Assembly: GCA_021794595.1 (NCBI GenBank)
Contig: JAJYQN010000105.1
Span: 1-64,000 of the forward strand
DNA from: Pseudomonadota bacterium
GTDB taxonomy: Bacteria; Pseudomonadota; Gammaproteobacteria; Acidiferrobacterales; Acidiferrobacteraceae
Direction of reading: 5' to 3'
Length of the DNA: 64,000 bases
Part shown: positions 6,217 through 17,520 of the stretch, one piece after another
How positions within the stretch are numbered: position 1 is the first letter of the stretch
Layout: every line of letters starts with the position of its first letter
Translations under genes and position numbers: made by a program
The notes under the pieces: model-generated
The model's database searches: none
What the model saw: only the letters and a program-made list of their open reading frames with translations
What the model was told of the DNA's origin: nothing

Positions 6217-9200
6217 ATGCCGAAGAGACAAGATATCCAGAGCGTCCTCATCATAGGTGCGGGCCCTATCATCATAGGTCAGGGCTGCGAATTCGATTAT
6301 TCGGGGGCGCAGGCCTGTAAGGCCCTGAAGGAGGAGGGGCTGCGAGTCATCCTCGTGAACTCGAACCCGGCCACGATCATGACCGATCCCGATTTGGCCG
6401 ATGCGACCTATATCGAGCCCATAAACTGGCGAGTCCTCGAGCAGATCATAGCCCATGAGAGACCCGATGCCTTGTTGCCAACCATGGGCGGACAAACGGC
6501 CCTGAACTGTGCCTTGGATCTGGATCGAGAAGGGGTTCTCGAGCGTTACGGGGTGCGCATGATCGGCGCCTCCAAGGCCGCCATCGATAAGGCCGAAGAT
6601 CGCGAGCTGTTCAAGAAGGCGATGGAGTCGATCGGTCTCAACGTCGCGAAGGGGGCCATAGCCCACAGCCTGGAAGAGGCCTTGCAGGTCCATGCGCTCG
6701 TCGGATTCCCGGCCATCATTCGCCCGTCTTTCACCTTAGGCGGCAGCGGTGGCGGGATAGCGTACAACCGGGAAGAGTTTATGCAGCTCTGCGAGCGTGG
6801 CCTGGATGCCTCGCCGACCCATGAGTTGCTGATAGAAGAGTCCATCATCGGCTGGAAAGAGTTCGAGATGGAGGTCGTGCGCGATCGCCTAGACAACTGC
6901 ATTATCGTATGCGCGATCGAGAACGTCGATCCGATGGGCGTGCATACCGGCGATTCGATCACCGTGGCCCCCGCCCAAACGCTGACCGATAAAGAGTACC
7001 AGCGCATGCGCAACGCGAGCATCGCCGTGCTGCGCGAGATCGGGGTCGAGACCGGTGGTTCGAACGTGCAGTTCGCCATCAATCCCAAAAACGGCCACAT
7101 GATCGTCATCGAGATGAACCCGCGAGTCTCGCGATCCTCGGCGCTGGCCTCGAAGGCCACCGGATTTCCGATAGCGAAGGTCGCAGCGAAGCTCGCGATC
7201 GGCTACACCTTGGACGAACTGAGAAACGAAATCACAGGTAAAGCCACGCCCGCGTCGTTTGAGCCGAGTATCGACTACGTCATTACGAAAATTCCCCGCT
7301 TCACCTTCGAGAAGTTCCCTAAGGCCGATGCCGTCTTGACGACCCAGATGAAGTCGGTGGGCGAGGTCATGGCGATCGGTCGGACCTTTCAAGAATCCTT
7401 GCAGAAGGCCTTGCGCAGTCTGGAAATCGGCAGCTATGGGTTCGAGCCGCGTATGGACCGGGCCGCCGATCCCAAGGTCACCCGCGACCGCCTGATACAA
7501 GAGCTCAAGATTCCCGGGGCGGAACGGTTATGGTCTGTCGCAGACGCCCTGCGCTGGGGCTTTTCGGTCGACGAGGTCTGTGATCTGACGCATATGGATC
7601 CGTGGTTCGTGGCCCAGATCGCCGAGATCGTGGCGGTCGAAGGAGAGATCGAGCAACTGGGGGTCGGCGGGCTTTCGGGCGATGCCGGAAGGCCGGCCAT
7701 AAGGAGCTGGAAACGGCGCGGGTTCTCGGACCAGAGGATCGCGGTCTTGCTTGGGGTCTCGGAGGCGTGGGTCCGATCGTTCCGGCATGAGCGTGGCGTG
7801 CGGCCGGTGTATAAGCGGGTCGATTCCTGCGCGGCCGAGTTTGCCTCGGCCACCGCCTATATGTATTCGACTTACGACGAGGAGTGCGAGGCCGCTCCCG
7901 AGGCGCGCGACAAGGTCATGGTCTTGGGCAGCGGCCCGAATCGGATCGGTCAAGGAATAGAATTCGACTACTGCTGCGTGCACGCATCGCTTGCGTTGCG
8001 CGAGAGCGGTTACCAGACCATCATGGTCAATTGTAATCCGGAGACGGTGTCGACCGACTACGATATTTCCGATCGCCTGTACTTCGAGCCGCTTACGCTC
8101 GAAGACGTATTGGAGATTACCGACCTTGAAAAGCCCATCGGGGTCATCGTTCAGTATGGCGGCCAGACGCCGCTTAAGCTTGCGGAAGGGCTGCAAGCCA
8201 ACGGTGCGCCCATAGTGGGGACGAGTCCCGCGTCCATAGATCTGGCCGAGGATCGGGGCCGCTTCCAGCAGCTCATTATGGAGTTGGGGCTGTTGCAGCC
8301 GCCCAACCGGATAGCGACCCATGCCGAGGAGGCCGTGGTGCTCGCCGACGAAACCGGCTACCCGCTGGTCGTCCGTCCCTCCTATGTTCTTGGGGGGCGG
8401 GCCATGGAGATCTGTCACAACCGCGAAGATCTCGAGGTGTATATGCGCCTTGCGGTGAAGGTGTCGCAGGATAGCCCGATCCTTCTCGATCGCTTTTTGA
8501 GCGACGCGATCGAGGTTGATGTCGATGCGGTCTGCGACGGGAAGGACGTCGTGATCGGCGGGATCATGGAGCATATTGAAGAGGCCGGCGTGCATTCCGG
8601 GGACTCCGCCTGCTCGTTACCGCCTTTTAGCCTCTCCCAGAGCTTGCAGGACGAGTTGCGGCGCCAGACCGTGGTCTTGGCCCAGGCCTTGAACGTTGTC
8701 GGCCTTATGAACGTACAGTTTGCGATCAAGGATCAGGACGTCTATGTGCTCGAGGTCAATCCTCGGGCCTCGCGGACCATACCTTATGTGTCCAAGGCCA
8801 CGGCCCGACCGCTGGCGAAGATCGCGGCCCGCGCCATGATGGGCATCTCGCTCGCCCTGCAGGGGGTCGTATCGGAGATCGTTCCCGCCTACTATTCTGT
8901 CAAAGAGGCGGTGTTCCCGTTCATTAAGTTCCCCGGCGTCGATACGGTGTTGGGTCCCGAAATGAAGTCCACGGGCGAGGTGATGGGGATTGGCCGCAGC
9001 TTCGGCGAGGCGTTTGCCAAGTCGCAAATCGCGGCCGGCGCCGAGATCCCCAAGGGAGGGCGGCTTTTCATCAGCGTCCGTGACCGCGACCGGGCCTCGG
9101 CGGTGGCAATTGGCCGCTATTTTTCGGAGCAAGGGTTCGAGCTCTTGGCAACTCGCGGGACGGCCGCGGCGCTCGCCGCCGAAGGCCTTGAGGTGCGAGC

Positions 9201-9459
9201 TGTCAATAAGGTGTCGGAGGGCCGGCCGCATATAGTGGACATGATAAAAAACGATGAGATCGATATCATCGTCAATACGCTTGCCGATAAACAAAGCTGG
9301 GCCGACTCTTATCTCATTCGCCGCGAGGCCTTGCAGCATAAGGTGACGAATTACACGACGCTCGCGGCAGCTAGGGCCGCGTGCGAAGCCCACGGGAAGG
9401 CGCAGGAATTCGAGGTGCGTTGCTTGCAGGATTTGCACAAGGAGATTCGCCATGACTAA
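6217..9459 (+). CDS. carB: Carbamoyl-phosphate synthase large subunit
   Basis: Makes carbamoyl phosphate from bicarbonate, ammonia supplied by CarA and two ATP. The 1080 residues show the expected duplication: two ATP-grasp synthetase halves, each opening with a GSGP/GAGP..IGQG.EFDY motif (near residues 14 and 570). An oligomerisation region lies between them. The C-terminal 140 residues form the MGS-like allosteric domain. Length and both halves are intact. It overlaps greA by 8 bases. Confidence 0.98.
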   Translation: MPKRQDIQSVLIIGAGPIIIGQGCEFDYSGAQACKALKEEGLRVILVNSNPATIMTDPDLADATYIEPINWRVLEQIIAHERPDALLPTMGGQTALNCALDLDREGVLERYGVRMIGASKAAIDKAEDRELFKKAMESIGLNVAKGAIAHSLEEALQVHALVGFPAIIRPSFTLGGSGGGIAYNREEFMQLCERGLDASPTHELLIEESIIGWKEFEMEVVRDRLDNCIIVCAIENVDPMGVHTGDSITVAPAQTLTDKEYQRMRNASIAVLREIGVETGGSNVQFAINPKNGHMIVIEMNPRVSRSSALASKATGFPIAKVAAKLAIGYTLDELRNEITGKATPASFEPSIDYVITKIPRFTFEKFPKADAVLTTQMKSVGEVMAIGRTFQESLQKALRSLEIGSYGFEPRMDRAADPKVTRDRLIQELKIPGAERLWSVADALRWGFSVDEVCDLTHMDPWFVAQIAEIVAVEGEIEQLGVGGLSGDAGRPAIRSWKRRGFSDQRIAVLLGVSEAWVRSFRHERGVRPVYKRVDSCAAEFASATAYMYSTYDEECEAAPEARDKVMVLGSGPNRIGQGIEFDYCCVHASLALRESGYQTIMVNCNPETVSTDYDISDRLYFEPLTLEDVLEITDLEKPIGVIVQYGGQTPLKLAEGLQANGAPIVGTSPASIDLAEDRGRFQQLIMELGLLQPPNRIATHAEEAVVLADETGYPLVVRPSYVLGGRAMEICHNREDLEVYMRLAVKVSQDSPILLDRFLSDAIEVDVDAVCDGKDVVIGGIMEHIEEAGVHSGDSACSLPPFSLSQSLQDELRRQTVVLAQALNVVGLMNVQFAIKDQDVYVLEVNPRASRTIPYVSKATARPLAKIAARAMMGISLALQGVVSEIVPAYYSVKEAVFPFIKFPGVDTVLGPEMKSTGEVMGIGRSFGEAFAKSQIAAGAEIPKGGRLFISVRDRDRASAVAIGRYFSEQGFELLATRGTAAALAAEGLEVRAVNKVSEGRPHIVDMIKNDEIDIIVNTLADKQSWADSYLIRREALQHKVTNYTTLAAARAACEAHGKAQEFEVRCLQDLHKEIRHD

Positions 9460-9928
9460 AGTTCCTCTCACGGTGAGTGGTGCCGAAAAGCTTAAGGCTG
9501 AGTTGCATCGGCTAAAGACCGTGGAGCGGCCGCGTATTATTCAGGCCATTGCCGAGGCCCGGGCTCACGGCGATCTTTCGGAGAACGCGGAATATCACGC
9601 CGCCAAGGAGCAACAAAGCTTTATCGAAGGGCGCATCAAGGACGTAGAGGCGAAGCTCGGTAACGCCCAGGTCATCGATCCGCTCACGGTCAATGCCGGG
9701 GGCCGCGTAGTTTTCGGGGCCACCCTGGATTTGTTCGAGGAAGAGGGCCAGCGTGAGGTGACCTACCAGATCGTGGGCGATGACGAGGCCGATATCAGCG
9801 CCGGCAAGATCTCGATCAGTTCGCCGATTGCGCGCGCCCTCATAGGCAAAGAGTCGGGTGCTGTGGTCGAGGTGCGGGTGCCTGATGGGACTCGCCAGTA
9901 CGAGATCCTCAATGTCCGCTACGTCTAG
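9452..9928 (+). CDS. greA: Transcription elongation factor GreA
   Basis: Rescues backtracked RNA polymerase by stimulating cleavage of the nascent transcript. The 158 residues match the family length. The N-terminal coiled coil carries the acidic tip ([15 protein letters not shown] near residue 41), and the C-terminal FKBP-like domain follows ([10 protein letters not shown]). Its start overlaps the end of carB, as in many gammaproteobacteria. Confidence 0.97.
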   Translation: MTKVPLTVSGAEKLKAELHRLKTVERPRIIQAIAEARAHGDLSENAEYHAAKEQQSFIEGRIKDVEAKLGNAQVIDPLTVNAGGRVVFGATLDLFEEEGQREVTYQIVGDDEADISAGKISISSPIARALIGKESGAVVEVRVPDGTRQYEILNVRYV

Positions 9929-10358
9929 CGAAGGTCCTCAGCGCCGCTTCCAGGGCTCGCTGCGGATCATGGCGGCGCTCTGGATCGGGGGCCTGTGGAC
10001 TCTGGCTTGCGCGGTGGTTCCGTTGCTCTTTTCCCGTTTTCCGCAGGCCGTGGCCGGCGGCCTGGCCGGCGAATTGTTTGGCCTCTGGCAGGGTCTGGGC
10101 CTGGTGTGCGGGGGGTTTTTGGTCGCAGCGGTCCGCGGCCGCGGCCGCCCCTGGGCGGCGATAGCCTGGGCCACGTGGCTACTTGACGCCATTTTTGAGT
10201 TGCTCATACTCCCGTTTATGGCGTTTTTGCGTGCTCAGCCGAGTTTCGGTCCCCAGGCCCCGACCTGGGGTCTCTTCATGGGGCTTCATGGGCTAGCGAC
10301 TGCGGTATACTTTACCGAAGGCGTGCTCGGATTGGCGCTGATCGCACGCGCCCTCTAG
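9912..10358 (+). CDS. DUF4149-type inner-membrane protein
   Basis: Small integral membrane protein of about 148 residues. It has four hydrophobic segments: [17 protein letters not shown], a Gly-rich segment near [26 protein letters not shown], and a C-terminal helix ending the protein. The pattern and the position between greA and rlmE fit DUF4149 proteins; function unknown. The ATG at 9912 overlaps the end of greA by 17 bases; a later ATG at 9969 is possible and would skip a charged N-terminal stretch. Confidence 0.75.
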   Translation: MSATSSEGPQRRFQGSLRIMAALWIGGLWTLACAVVPLLFSRFPQAVAGGLAGELFGLWQGLGLVCGGFLVAAVRGRGRPWAAIAWATWLLDAIFELLILPFMAFLRAQPSFGPQAPTWGLFMGLHGLATAVYFTEGVLGLALIARAL

Positions 10359-10365
10359 AGGGCTT

Positions 10366-10992
10366 ATGGCTCGCAATCGCTGGATGGCTGAGCATTTTTC
10401 GGACCCCTACGTCAAACGGGCGCAGGCGGAGGGTTATCGGTCGCGGGCGCTCTTTAAGCTCCAAGAGATCGATGCCCAGGATCATCTGATACGTAAAGAC
10501 AGTGTCATTGCCGACTTGGGAAGCGCCCCCGGCGGTTTTTCGCAGTATGCGGCGAGCCGGATCGGTAAAGCCGGGCGGGTCGTGGCCGTAGACCTGCTCC
10601 CCATGGAGCCGCTCGATGGGGTGCTTTTTATTCAAGGCGACTTTACCGAACCGCTGTGCTTTGCGGAGGTCCAGGCGGCCCTGGGGGACCGCGTTGACCT
10701 TGTAATTTCAGATATGGCCCCCAATATTAGTGGCGTTGGGGCCTCGGATCAGGCCAAGGCGATCGGACTTGCCGAGATGGCTTTGGATTTCGCCGGATCG
10801 TGCCTGGTCAGCGATGGCCGCTGCCTCATCAAAGCGTTTCAGGGTGCCGGATTCACGGAGTTGTTGGCCGACATGCGGCGCCGATTCAAACGGGTGGTTA
10901 CGCGCAAACCGCCGGCGTCGCGCCCCCGTAGCCCCGAGGTTTACCTCCTCGGAACCGGATTGCGGCCAGTTGTGTCGGGACCGGAGTCGTAG
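10366..10992 (+). CDS. rlmE: 23S rRNA (uridine-2552-2'-O)-methyltransferase
   Basis: RlmE (FtsJ/RrmJ) methylates the 2'-O of U2552 in 23S rRNA late in large-subunit assembly. The 208 residues match the family. The SAM-binding loop DLGSAPGGFSQYA lies near residue 50, the catalytic Asp in VISDMAPN near 122, and the Lys in CLIKAFQG near 162. It sits between the DUF4149 gene and ftsH, the usual ftsJ-ftsH pairing. Confidence 0.96.
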   Translation: MARNRWMAEHFSDPYVKRAQAEGYRSRALFKLQEIDAQDHLIRKDSVIADLGSAPGGFSQYAASRIGKAGRVVAVDLLPMEPLDGVLFIQGDFTEPLCFAEVQAALGDRVDLVISDMAPNISGVGASDQAKAIGLAEMALDFAGSCLVSDGRCLIKAFQGAGFTELLADMRRRFKRVVTRKPPASRPRSPEVYLLGTGLRPVVSGPES

Positions 10993-11037
10993 GAGAATGG
11001 CGGCAGGCGCGTCCTTTGGGGCGCACGAGGTTACACT

Positions 11038-12954
11038 TTGAATAATCTAGCAAAAAATCTCCTGCTATGGCTCATTATCGCCATAGTCCTTATGTCCGTC
11101 TTTAACAGTTTCGGTCATCATCATCCGGCTGTCCGCTCTATCGATTTCTCACGGTTTATTAATCACGTGAAGCAGGGCCAAGTCGGGCGCGTGGTGATCA
11201 AGGGTCACAATATCTCGGGCGTGACCAAGACCGGGCAACACTTTCAGACCTATGCCCCGACCGACTCGGGCTTGATCGACCAGCTGCTCAATAACGGCGT
11301 GAGCGTGAACGCGAAACCGCCGGCGCAGCAGTCCCTGCTTCTCCAGATCTTCATCAACTGGTTCCCCTTGTTGTTGTTTGTCGGCGTGTGGATCTTCTTT
11401 ATGCGCCAGATGCAGGGCGGTGGCGGTGGGCGCAGTGCCATGAGCTTTGGCAAAAGCAAGGCGCGCATGCTGACCGAGGACACCAATAAGGTGACCTTTG
11501 ACGATGTCGCCGGGGTCGAAGAGGCCAAAGAAGAGGTCAAGGAGCTCGTGGAGTTCCTGCGCGACCCGACCAAGTTCCAAAAGCTTGGCGGACGTATTCC
11601 GCGCGGCGTCTTGATGACCGGCAGTCCCGGAACCGGTAAGACCTTGCTCGCCAAGGCGATCGCCGGCGAGGCCAAGGTCCCGTTTTTCTCGATATCGGGT
11701 TCCGATTTCGTGGAGATGTTCGTCGGGGTGGGTGCCTCGCGAGTTCGCGATATGTTCGATCAAGCCAAAAAGCATGCCCCGTGCATCATTTTCATAGATG
11801 AAATCGATGCCGTGGGTCGGCAACGCGGAGCGGGCTTGGGTGGCGGCCACGACGAGCGCGAACAGACCTTGAATCAATTGCTGGTCGAGATGGATGGTTT
11901 TGAGGGAAGCGAAGGCGTGATCGTCATCGCCGCGACCAACCGTCCGGACGTCCTCGACCCGGCGCTTTTGCGGCCTGGCCGGTTCGATCGCCAAGTGTAT
12001 GTGCCACTCCCGGACATCAGGGGCCGCGAACAGATCATTCGCATCCATATGCGCAAGGTGCCGGTGGCCGATGATGTCATGCCGAACATTCTCGCGCGCG
12101 GCACGCCGGGGTTTTCGGGAGCGGATCTGGCGAACCTCGTCAACGAGGCGGCCTTGTTCGCGGCTCGTGGCGGCAAGCGTCTCGTGGAGATGCGGGATTT
12201 CGAGTTAGCGAAGGACAAGATCGTGATGGGCGCCGAGCGTCGCTCCATCGTCATGCCGGAGAAGGAGCGCATCAATACCGCTTATCACGAGTCCGGACAC
12301 ACGGTGGTGGCGCGCATGCTGCCGAACACCGATCCTGTCCATAAGGTGACTATTATCCCGCGCGGCCGCGCCCTAGGCGTCACGATGCAGTTGCCGACCG
12401 AGGATCGCTATAGCCACGATCGCGAGTATCTCTTATCGACCATCGCGGTGCTCATGGCCGGGCGTATCGCCGAAGAGGTCTTTATGCACCAGATGACCAC
12501 TGGCGCCGCCAACGACTTCGAGCGCGCGACCGAGCTCGCCCGGAATATGGTGAGCCGCTGGGGCATGAGCGACCGCTTGGGGACCCGCGTCTATGGCGAG
12601 AATCAGAGCGAGGTGTTCCTGGGGCGCGATGTCACAACCCATAAGAATCTGAGCGATGCCACGGCCCAACTGGTCGACGCCGAGATTCGGCGCATAGTGG
12701 ACGAGCAGTACGGACGGGCGCGGCGGATCATTGAGTCCAACAAAGATAAGATCGAGATGATGGCCGGTATGCTGCTCGAATGGGAGACGCTCGATACCGA
12801 CCAGATCAACGACATCATGGAAGGCCGCAAGCCGCGGCCCCCGTTTGGCTTTAGCGATACCTCGAGCGAGGGCGATAGCAGTGACAACACCAAGGCGTCT
12901 GACCGGGCGCGCGTCAATCCGCGCATGGATTCTCCGGCGGGTGAATCTCGGTAG
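11038..12954 (+). CDS. ftsH: ATP-dependent zinc metalloprotease FtsH
   Basis: Membrane-anchored AAA+ protease that degrades misfolded membrane proteins and regulators such as LpxC. The 638 residues contain an N-terminal transmembrane helix, a periplasmic domain of about 80 residues, a second transmembrane helix ([15 protein letters not shown]), the AAA module with Walker A GSPGTGKT and Walker [10 protein letters not shown], and the zinc site HESGH. TTG at 11038 is the start that gives the family N-terminus [10 protein letters not shown]; a GAGG-type site lies about 8 bases upstream. Confidence 0.97.
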   Translation: MNNLAKNLLLWLIIAIVLMSVFNSFGHHHPAVRSIDFSRFINHVKQGQVGRVVIKGHNISGVTKTGQHFQTYAPTDSGLIDQLLNNGVSVNAKPPAQQSLLLQIFINWFPLLLFVGVWIFFMRQMQGGGGGRSAMSFGKSKARMLTEDTNKVTFDDVAGVEEAKEEVKELVEFLRDPTKFQKLGGRIPRGVLMTGSPGTGKTLLAKAIAGEAKVPFFSISGSDFVEMFVGVGASRVRDMFDQAKKHAPCIIFIDEIDAVGRQRGAGLGGGHDEREQTLNQLLVEMDGFEGSEGVIVIAATNRPDVLDPALLRPGRFDRQVYVPLPDIRGREQIIRIHMRKVPVADDVMPNILARGTPGFSGADLANLVNEAALFAARGGKRLVEMRDFELAKDKIVMGAERRSIVMPEKERINTAYHESGHTVVARMLPNTDPVHKVTIIPRGRALGVTMQLPTEDRYSHDREYLLSTIAVLMAGRIAEEVFMHQMTTGAANDFERATELARNMVSRWGMSDRLGTRVYGENQSEVFLGRDVTTHKNLSDATAQLVDAEIRRIVDEQYGRARRIIESNKDKIEMMAGMLLEWETLDTDQINDIMEGRKPRPPFGFSDTSSEGDSSDNTKASDRARVNPRMDSPAGESR

Positions 12955-12960
12955 CAGCTG

Positions 12961-13806
12961 ATGGTCTTGACGACCCGCGCGTCATCTTGGCTACGGCCCG
13001 ATAACCGCGTGGCGATTATGGGTATTCTGAACGTGACCCCCGATTCCTTTTCGGACGGGGGTCTTTTTTTGGATCCCGATAAGGCGCTTGAGCGGGCGCG
13101 CCTACTCATCGAGGCGGGTGCCGACATTGTGGACGTGGGTGGCGAATCCACGCGCCCTGGGGCCAAGCCCGTGAGTCGGGACGAGGAATGCGCTCGCGTC
13201 GTTCCGGTCATTGCCGCGATTCGGTCGCGGTTCGCGGTGCCCTTGTCGGTGGATACCTCGGATCCGGTGGTAATGGCCGAAGCCGTCGCCGCCGGGGCCG
13301 ATTTCATCAACGACGTCCGGGCTCTGACCCGCCCCGGGGCCTTGGCCGCAGCACGCGACCTTAAGGTGCCAGTTTGTCTGATGCATAGCCGGGCTGAACC
13401 GGGCATTCTGTCTAAGACCAGCGAAGAGGCCGGCGTGGTGGCCGAGGTGCGGACCTATTTGGCGGAGCGGTTGGCGGCTTGTGTCGCCGCCGGTCTTGAT
13501 CGCCGCCATATCGTCGTTGATCCGGGCTTTGGTTTTGGCAAAAGCCTTGCGGAAAACGCGGCGCTTATGCGCGCCTTGCCCGAGTTTGTGGCTCTGGCCC
13601 CGGTGCTTATCGGCGTGTCGCGCAAGAGGATGACGGGAGAGCCACTCGGTTTACCGGTCGGTGAACGCTTACACAGCAGTATTGCGCTGGCGCTAGCCGG
13701 CGTTTTGGCGGGCGCACGGATCGTGCGAGTGCACGATGTGCGGGAGACCCGGGAGGCGGTGCGCATGTGGGAATGGCTATACGAACCTAAGGAGTGGGTC
13801 GCGTGA
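12961..13806 (+). CDS. folP: Dihydropteroate synthase
   Basis: Condenses p-aminobenzoate with dihydropterin pyrophosphate in folate synthesis; the sulfonamide target. The 281 residues form a TIM barrel, with the pterin-binding signature [13 protein letters not shown] near residue 22 and GGESTRPGA near 60. It starts 6 bases after ftsH and overlaps glmM by 4 bases (GTGA), so the ftsH-folP-glmM run is tightly coupled. Confidence 0.96.
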   Translation: MVLTTRASSWLRPDNRVAIMGILNVTPDSFSDGGLFLDPDKALERARLLIEAGADIVDVGGESTRPGAKPVSRDEECARVVPVIAAIRSRFAVPLSVDTSDPVVMAEAVAAGADFINDVRALTRPGALAAARDLKVPVCLMHSRAEPGILSKTSEEAGVVAEVRTYLAERLAACVAAGLDRRHIVVDPGFGFGKSLAENAALMRALPEFVALAPVLIGVSRKRMTGEPLGLPVGERLHSSIALALAGVLAGARIVRVHDVRETREAVRMWEWLYEPKEWVA

Positions 13807-15170
13807 AACGGCAATATTTTGGAACAGATGGGATTCGCGGGCGCGTAGGTGAGGACCCGATCACCCCGGAACGGGTTTTGAAACTCGGGTGGGCGGCCGG
13901 CCGCGTGCTCTTGGGTCAAGGAGACGATCGAGGGTGCGTGCTCATTGGCAAGGATACCCGCATCTCGGGTTATCTCCTGGAGTCTGCGCTCGAGGCGGGC
14001 TTGTCGGCGGCCGGCGCTGATATTCGCTTGATCGGGCCCATGCCAACGCCCGGCGTCGCGTATCTTACGCGCACCTCGCGGGCCCAGGCTGGTATCGTGA
14101 TCAGCGCCTCGCATAATCCGTACGAGGACAATGGGATTAAGTTTTTCTCGTCGCAGGGCACCAAGCTCGCAGACGAGATCGAATGCGCGATCGAGGCCAT
14201 GATGCGTAAGCCCATGCGCACGGTCACGTCCGCGGAACTGGGCAAGGTCAGGCGCTTTGCCGATGCCCCCGGGCGCTATATCGAGTTTTGTAAGAGCGCC
14301 TTCCCCTATCGGCTCGACCTTGAGGGCCTGAAGATTGTCGTCGACTGCGCCCATGGCGCCGCCTACCAGATCGCCCCCCATGTCTTTGGGGAGCTGGGCG
14401 CCGAGGTGGTCGCCATAGCAAATGCCCCCGATGGTTTTAATATCAACCGCGAATGCGGATCGACCCATCCCCAGACCCTGCGTCAAGCGGTGCTTACCCA
14501 TCAGGCGGATATCGGTATCGCCCTTGACGGGGATGGCGACCGGGTTATTTTGATCGACCACCGGGGCGAGCTGATCGATGGCGACCGTATCCTCTATATC
14601 ATCGCCAGTCATCGCCAGCGTTCGGCGGTTCCCGTGGCCGGGGTCGTGGGTACGCTCATGAGCAATGTCGGGCTTGAGCAGGCCTTGAAGTGCGCCGAGA
14701 TTCCGTTTCAAAGGGCCGCGGTCGGCGATCGCTACGTCATGGCGATGCTGGCCCAGGCCGGTTGGGATTTGGGCGGAGAGGCCTCGGGTCATGTGATTTG
14801 TCTCGATAAGAGCACCACCGGCGACGGGATCATCGCCGCCCTCCAAGTCTTGGCGGCCGTGCGCGAATCCGGTCGGACATTAGCCGAGCTCGCCGCCGGG
14901 ATGCAGGTCTTCCCGCAGACCATCGTGAATGTCACCCTGGCGCGCGGACTGTCGGCCTTGGATGTGGTCAAGGCCCCGCGGGTCGTGAGTGTCTTAAGGG
15001 ACGTGGAGCGCGAGCTTGGCGACCGCGGGCGCGTGGTCTTGCGGCCCTCCGGCACCGAGCCTGTGGTGCGGGTCATGGTAGAGGCCGCAGACGCTGGTAC
15101 CGTGGCACGACTGAGCGAGCATTTGGCGGCGGCCGTGACCGAGGCGGCGGCGGGCGCGGCCGTGGCGTGA
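13803..15170 (+). CDS. glmM: Phosphoglucosamine mutase
   Basis: Interconverts glucosamine-6-phosphate and glucosamine-1-phosphate for UDP-GlcNAc and peptidoglycan. The 455 residues contain the phosphoserine loop [12 protein letters not shown] near residue 100, the metal site DGDGDR near 243 and the phosphate-binding RPSGTEP near the C-terminus. The GTG at 13803 gives the family start [12 protein letters not shown] and has AAGGAG 8 bases upstream; an in-frame GTG at 13794 is less likely. A terminator follows. Confidence 0.97.
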   Translation: MKRQYFGTDGIRGRVGEDPITPERVLKLGWAAGRVLLGQGDDRGCVLIGKDTRISGYLLESALEAGLSAAGADIRLIGPMPTPGVAYLTRTSRAQAGIVISASHNPYEDNGIKFFSSQGTKLADEIECAIEAMMRKPMRTVTSAELGKVRRFADAPGRYIEFCKSAFPYRLDLEGLKIVVDCAHGAAYQIAPHVFGELGAEVVAIANAPDGFNINRECGSTHPQTLRQAVLTHQADIGIALDGDGDRVILIDHRGELIDGDRILYIIASHRQRSAVPVAGVVGTLMSNVGLEQALKCAEIPFQRAAVGDRYVMAMLAQAGWDLGGEASGHVICLDKSTTGDGIIAALQVLAAVRESGRTLAELAAGMQVFPQTIVNVTLARGLSALDVVKAPRVVSVLRDVERELGDRGRVVLRPSGTEPVVRVMVEAADAGTVARLSEHLAAAVTEAAAGAAVA

Positions 15171-15174
15171 TACG

Positions 15175-15200
15175 CGAGGGCCGTATCGCGGCCCTCGTTT
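15175..15200 (+). terminator. Rho-independent-like terminator after glmM
   Basis: Perfect 9-base stem CGAGGGCCG / CGGCCCTCG around a TATCG loop, followed by TTT and a mixed tract. It lies 4 bases after the glmM stop and separates the ftsH-folP-glmM unit from tpiA. The T run is short, so termination may be partial. Confidence 0.65.
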
Positions 15201-15275
15201 CCCTGGGTCTTAAAATTGCTTTCGGTCCTCCATGCCGGTAACATCGGCGGCCGTTCGACGAGCACAGGAGGGCGC

Positions 15276-16040
15276 ATGCGGCGATCTTTGGTGATGGGTA
15301 ACTGGAAGATGAACGGCCGGCGCGACCAAGTGCAGGCGTTGTTCACGGCTCTCGAGGACCAGTTGGCCTCGCTTTCCGCGGTAGAGGTGGCGGTGTGTCC
15401 CCCTTATCCGTTTTTGGCGCTCGTGCACGACCGGCAGCGCGAGACCTCGGGCATTGGCCTCGGTGCCCAGAACGTCAGCATGTATTCCGATGGTGCCTAC
15501 ACCGGAGAGGTGTCAGGTGAGATGCTGCGCGACATGGGCTGTGAGTTTGCTATCATAGGGCACTCGGAGCGTCGCCTGCTTTTTTCCGAGACCAATGAGG
15601 TCGTCGCCAAAAAGTTTATCCGGGCGCGTGACGCCGGATTGGTGCCAGTCTTGTGTGTCGGCGAAAGCGCGGCCGATCGTGACGCGAGTCGGACGGAAGA
15701 GGTCATAGGGGCCCAGGTGTTGGCCGTATTCCAGGATGGGGGCCGCGAGGCATTCCGTCAGGCCGTGGTCGCCTACGAGCCGGTGTGGGCCATTGGCACG
15801 GGTCGGGCAGCCAGTCCCGCCGAGGCCCAAAAGGTCCACGCCTTCATCCGTAAGACAGTAGCTGCGCGTGACCCGGAAGCGGCCGCTACGTTGCGCATCT
15901 TGTACGGTGGTAGCGTAAAGGCGCAGAATGCGCGGGAATTATTCGCCCAGGACGATATCGACGGTGGCTTGATAGGCGGGGCCGCCCTGAATGCCGTTGA
16001 GTTCGCAGGGATATGTCGGGCCGCTTGCGGCGCCAACTAA
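15276..16040 (+). CDS. tpiA: Triosephosphate isomerase
   Basis: Interconverts dihydroxyacetone phosphate and glyceraldehyde-3-phosphate, used in glycolysis and the Calvin cycle. The 254 residues show GNWKMNG (substrate Lys), IIGHSERR (catalytic His) and YEPVWAIGTG (catalytic Glu). The ATG at 15276 is chosen because AGGAGG precedes it and it gives the family start; the frame is open further upstream. secG follows after 9 bases. Confidence 0.97.
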   Translation: MRRSLVMGNWKMNGRRDQVQALFTALEDQLASLSAVEVAVCPPYPFLALVHDRQRETSGIGLGAQNVSMYSDGAYTGEVSGEMLRDMGCEFAIIGHSERRLLFSETNEVVAKKFIRARDAGLVPVLCVGESAADRDASRTEEVIGAQVLAVFQDGGREAFRQAVVAYEPVWAIGTGRAASPAEAQKVHAFIRKTVAARDPEAAATLRILYGGSVKAQNARELFAQDDIDGGLIGGAALNAVEFAGICRAACGAN

Positions 16041-16049
16041 AGGTCATCC

Positions 16050-16391
16050 ATGACAGTGTTTTTGGTGGTTTTACAGGTATTGGTCGCGCTGGTCTTGATC
16101 GGGATCGTTCTGCTGCAGCATGGCAAGGGCGCGGACATGGGGGCGTCTTTTGGCGGCGGATCTTCGCAGACCCTGTTCGGTTCCCGGGGCTCTGCCACCT
16201 TCTTGAGCCGGATGACAGCGATCCTCGCCACGGTGTTTTTTGTTACGAGTCTAGCGCTGGCCTATCTCTCGGCGCATCCGCATTCTGCGCGGAGCGTAAC
16301 CGAGATCGTAAAACCCGCAGGACCGGCCCAGCCGGCCCCGCAATCTCTGCCCACCGTTCCTAAGGCCCCGACGGGACAGAAGGGGCCGTAA
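16050..16391 (+). CDS. secG: Preprotein translocase subunit SecG
   Basis: Small accessory subunit of the SecYEG channel. The 113 residues contain two hydrophobic helices (an N-terminal one, and one near residues 52-70) joined by a Gly/Ser-rich loop with [13 protein letters not shown] and FGSRG, the usual SecG signature. The C-terminal 35 residues are Pro/Ala-rich and variable in the family. The order tpiA-secG-tRNA-Leu-nuo is conserved in gammaproteobacteria. Confidence 0.95.
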   Translation: MTVFLVVLQVLVALVLIGIVLLQHGKGADMGASFGGGSSQTLFGSRGSATFLSRMTAILATVFFVTSLALAYLSAHPHSARSVTEIVKPAGPAQPAPQSLPTVPKAPTGQKGP

Positions 16392-16424
16392 GAGGGGATA
16401 GGTTTTAGGAGAGTAATCGAGTTC

Positions 16425-16509
16425 GCCGAAGTGGTGGAATTGGTAGACACGCCGTCTTGAGGGGGCGGTGGCGCAAGCTGTGCGGGTTCGAGTCCCGCCT
16501 TCGGCACCA
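16425..16509 (+). tRNA. tRNA-Leu (anticodon GAG)
   Basis: 85-nucleotide type II tRNA with encoded CCA. The acceptor stem GCCGAAG pairs with CTTCGGC, the D arm is GGTGGAATTGGTAGACAC, the anticodon loop TTGAGGG reads GAG, a long variable arm is present, and the T arm contains GGTTCGAGTCC. It lies 33 bases after secG, the conserved position. Confidence 0.97.
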
Positions 16510-16586
16510 GTTTTTCCTCTAGGTCAGGCCACCCAAAGCCTGGCTAAATGCTTGAAATAGAATAAATCTATGGCCCAGGACGCGGC

Positions 16587-16616
16587 TTGACTTGCGCGCA
16601 TGCCGATGCCTAGACT
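16587..16616 (+). promoter_or_regulatory. Probable promoter of the nuo operon
   Basis: TTGACT (16587-16592) and TAGACT (16611-16616) with an 18-base spacer, about 57 bases before the nuoA start. No other good promoter is visible between the tRNA and nuoA. Confidence 0.55.
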
Positions 16617-16672
16617 AGCCGACCCGGTTGTTTACCAGGGGCGCACGATGGCTAGGACTTTGAGGAAAGCGG

Positions 16673-17029
16673 ATGTTACAGAATTATCTGCCCATTCTAA
16701 TTTTTATCGGTGTTGGAATCCTCGTTGGCGTCTTGCCGATGGCGCTTGGCCGTTTACTTGCTCCTCACCGACCGGATGCCGCTAAACTGTCGGCGTATGA
16801 ATGCGGTTTCGAGGCATTTGAAGATTCGCGCATGAAGTTCGATGTGCGCTATTACCTCGTCGCCATTCTTTTCATAGTCTTCGATCTCGAGATTGCCTTT
16901 TTGTTCCCGTGGGCCGTGGCGTTAAAGCAAATAGGTCGACCGGGGTTTGTGGCGATGGCCATTTTTTTGGGAATCTTGGTCGTCGGATTTGTCTATGAGT
17001 GGATGAAGGGAGCGCTGGAATGGGAGTAG
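16673..17029 (+). CDS. nuoA: NADH-quinone oxidoreductase subunit A
   Basis: Membrane-arm subunit of complex I, 118 residues with three predicted transmembrane helices. Family signatures are [20 protein letters not shown] in the loop and [12 protein letters not shown] at the second helix. A GAGGAAAG ribosome site precedes the ATG. First gene of an uninterrupted nuoA-N operon; overlaps nuoB by 10 bases. Confidence 0.97.
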   Translation: MLQNYLPILIFIGVGILVGVLPMALGRLLAPHRPDAAKLSAYECGFEAFEDSRMKFDVRYYLVAILFIVFDLEIAFLFPWAVALKQIGRPGFVAMAIFLGILVVGFVYEWMKGALEWE

Positions 17030-17496
17030 AAGGCGTTCTCGATAAGGGCTGGGTCGTGACGTCGGCGGACAAGATCATTAATTGGACGCGCACGGGGTCC
17101 CTTTGGCCGATGACGTTTGGTTTGGCATGCTGTGCGGTCGAGATGATGCACGCCGGGGCGTCGCGCTATGACCTGGACCGCTTCGGAGTCTTGTTTCGGC
17201 CAAGCCCCCGGCAATCGGACGTGATGATCGTAGCCGGAACATTGGTGAATAAGATGGCCCCGGCCCTACGGAGGGTCTATGACCAGATGGCGGAGCCGCG
17301 TTGGGTTATCTCCATGGGTTCCTGCGCCAACGGAGGTGGTTATTACCATTATTCTTATTCGGTCGTGCGCGGCTGCGACCGTATCGTTCCCGTAGACGTT
17401 TATGTGCCGGGGTGCCCGCCGACGGCGGAAGCGCTTCTCTACGGCATCATCCAACTTCAGAACAAGATTCGGCGCACGAACACGATCGCGCGCTGA
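17020..17496 (+). CDS. nuoB: NADH-quinone oxidoreductase subunit B
   Basis: Peripheral-arm subunit carrying the terminal N2 [4Fe-4S] cluster that reduces quinone. The adjacent cysteines of LACCAVEM, the Cys of MGSCANGG and the Cys of VPGCPPTAE supply the four ligands. ATG at 17020 gives the normal 158 residues; upstream in-frame starts lie inside nuoA. Confidence 0.97.
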   Translation: MGVEGVLDKGWVVTSADKIINWTRTGSLWPMTFGLACCAVEMMHAGASRYDLDRFGVLFRPSPRQSDVMIVAGTLVNKMAPALRRVYDQMAEPRWVISMGSCANGGGYYHYSYSVVRGCDRIVPVDVYVPGCPPTAEALLYGIIQLQNKIRRTNTIAR

Positions 17497-17520
17497 GAAC
17501 AGATCAAGGCTCCCCTTATC

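Noticed and set aside
7528-8595. 355-codon open frame antisense to carB
   Set aside because: Same kind of shadow; no ribosome site or recognisable protein.
13455-14846. 463-codon open frame antisense to folP and glmM
   Set aside because: Spans two real genes on the other strand and resembles no protein family.
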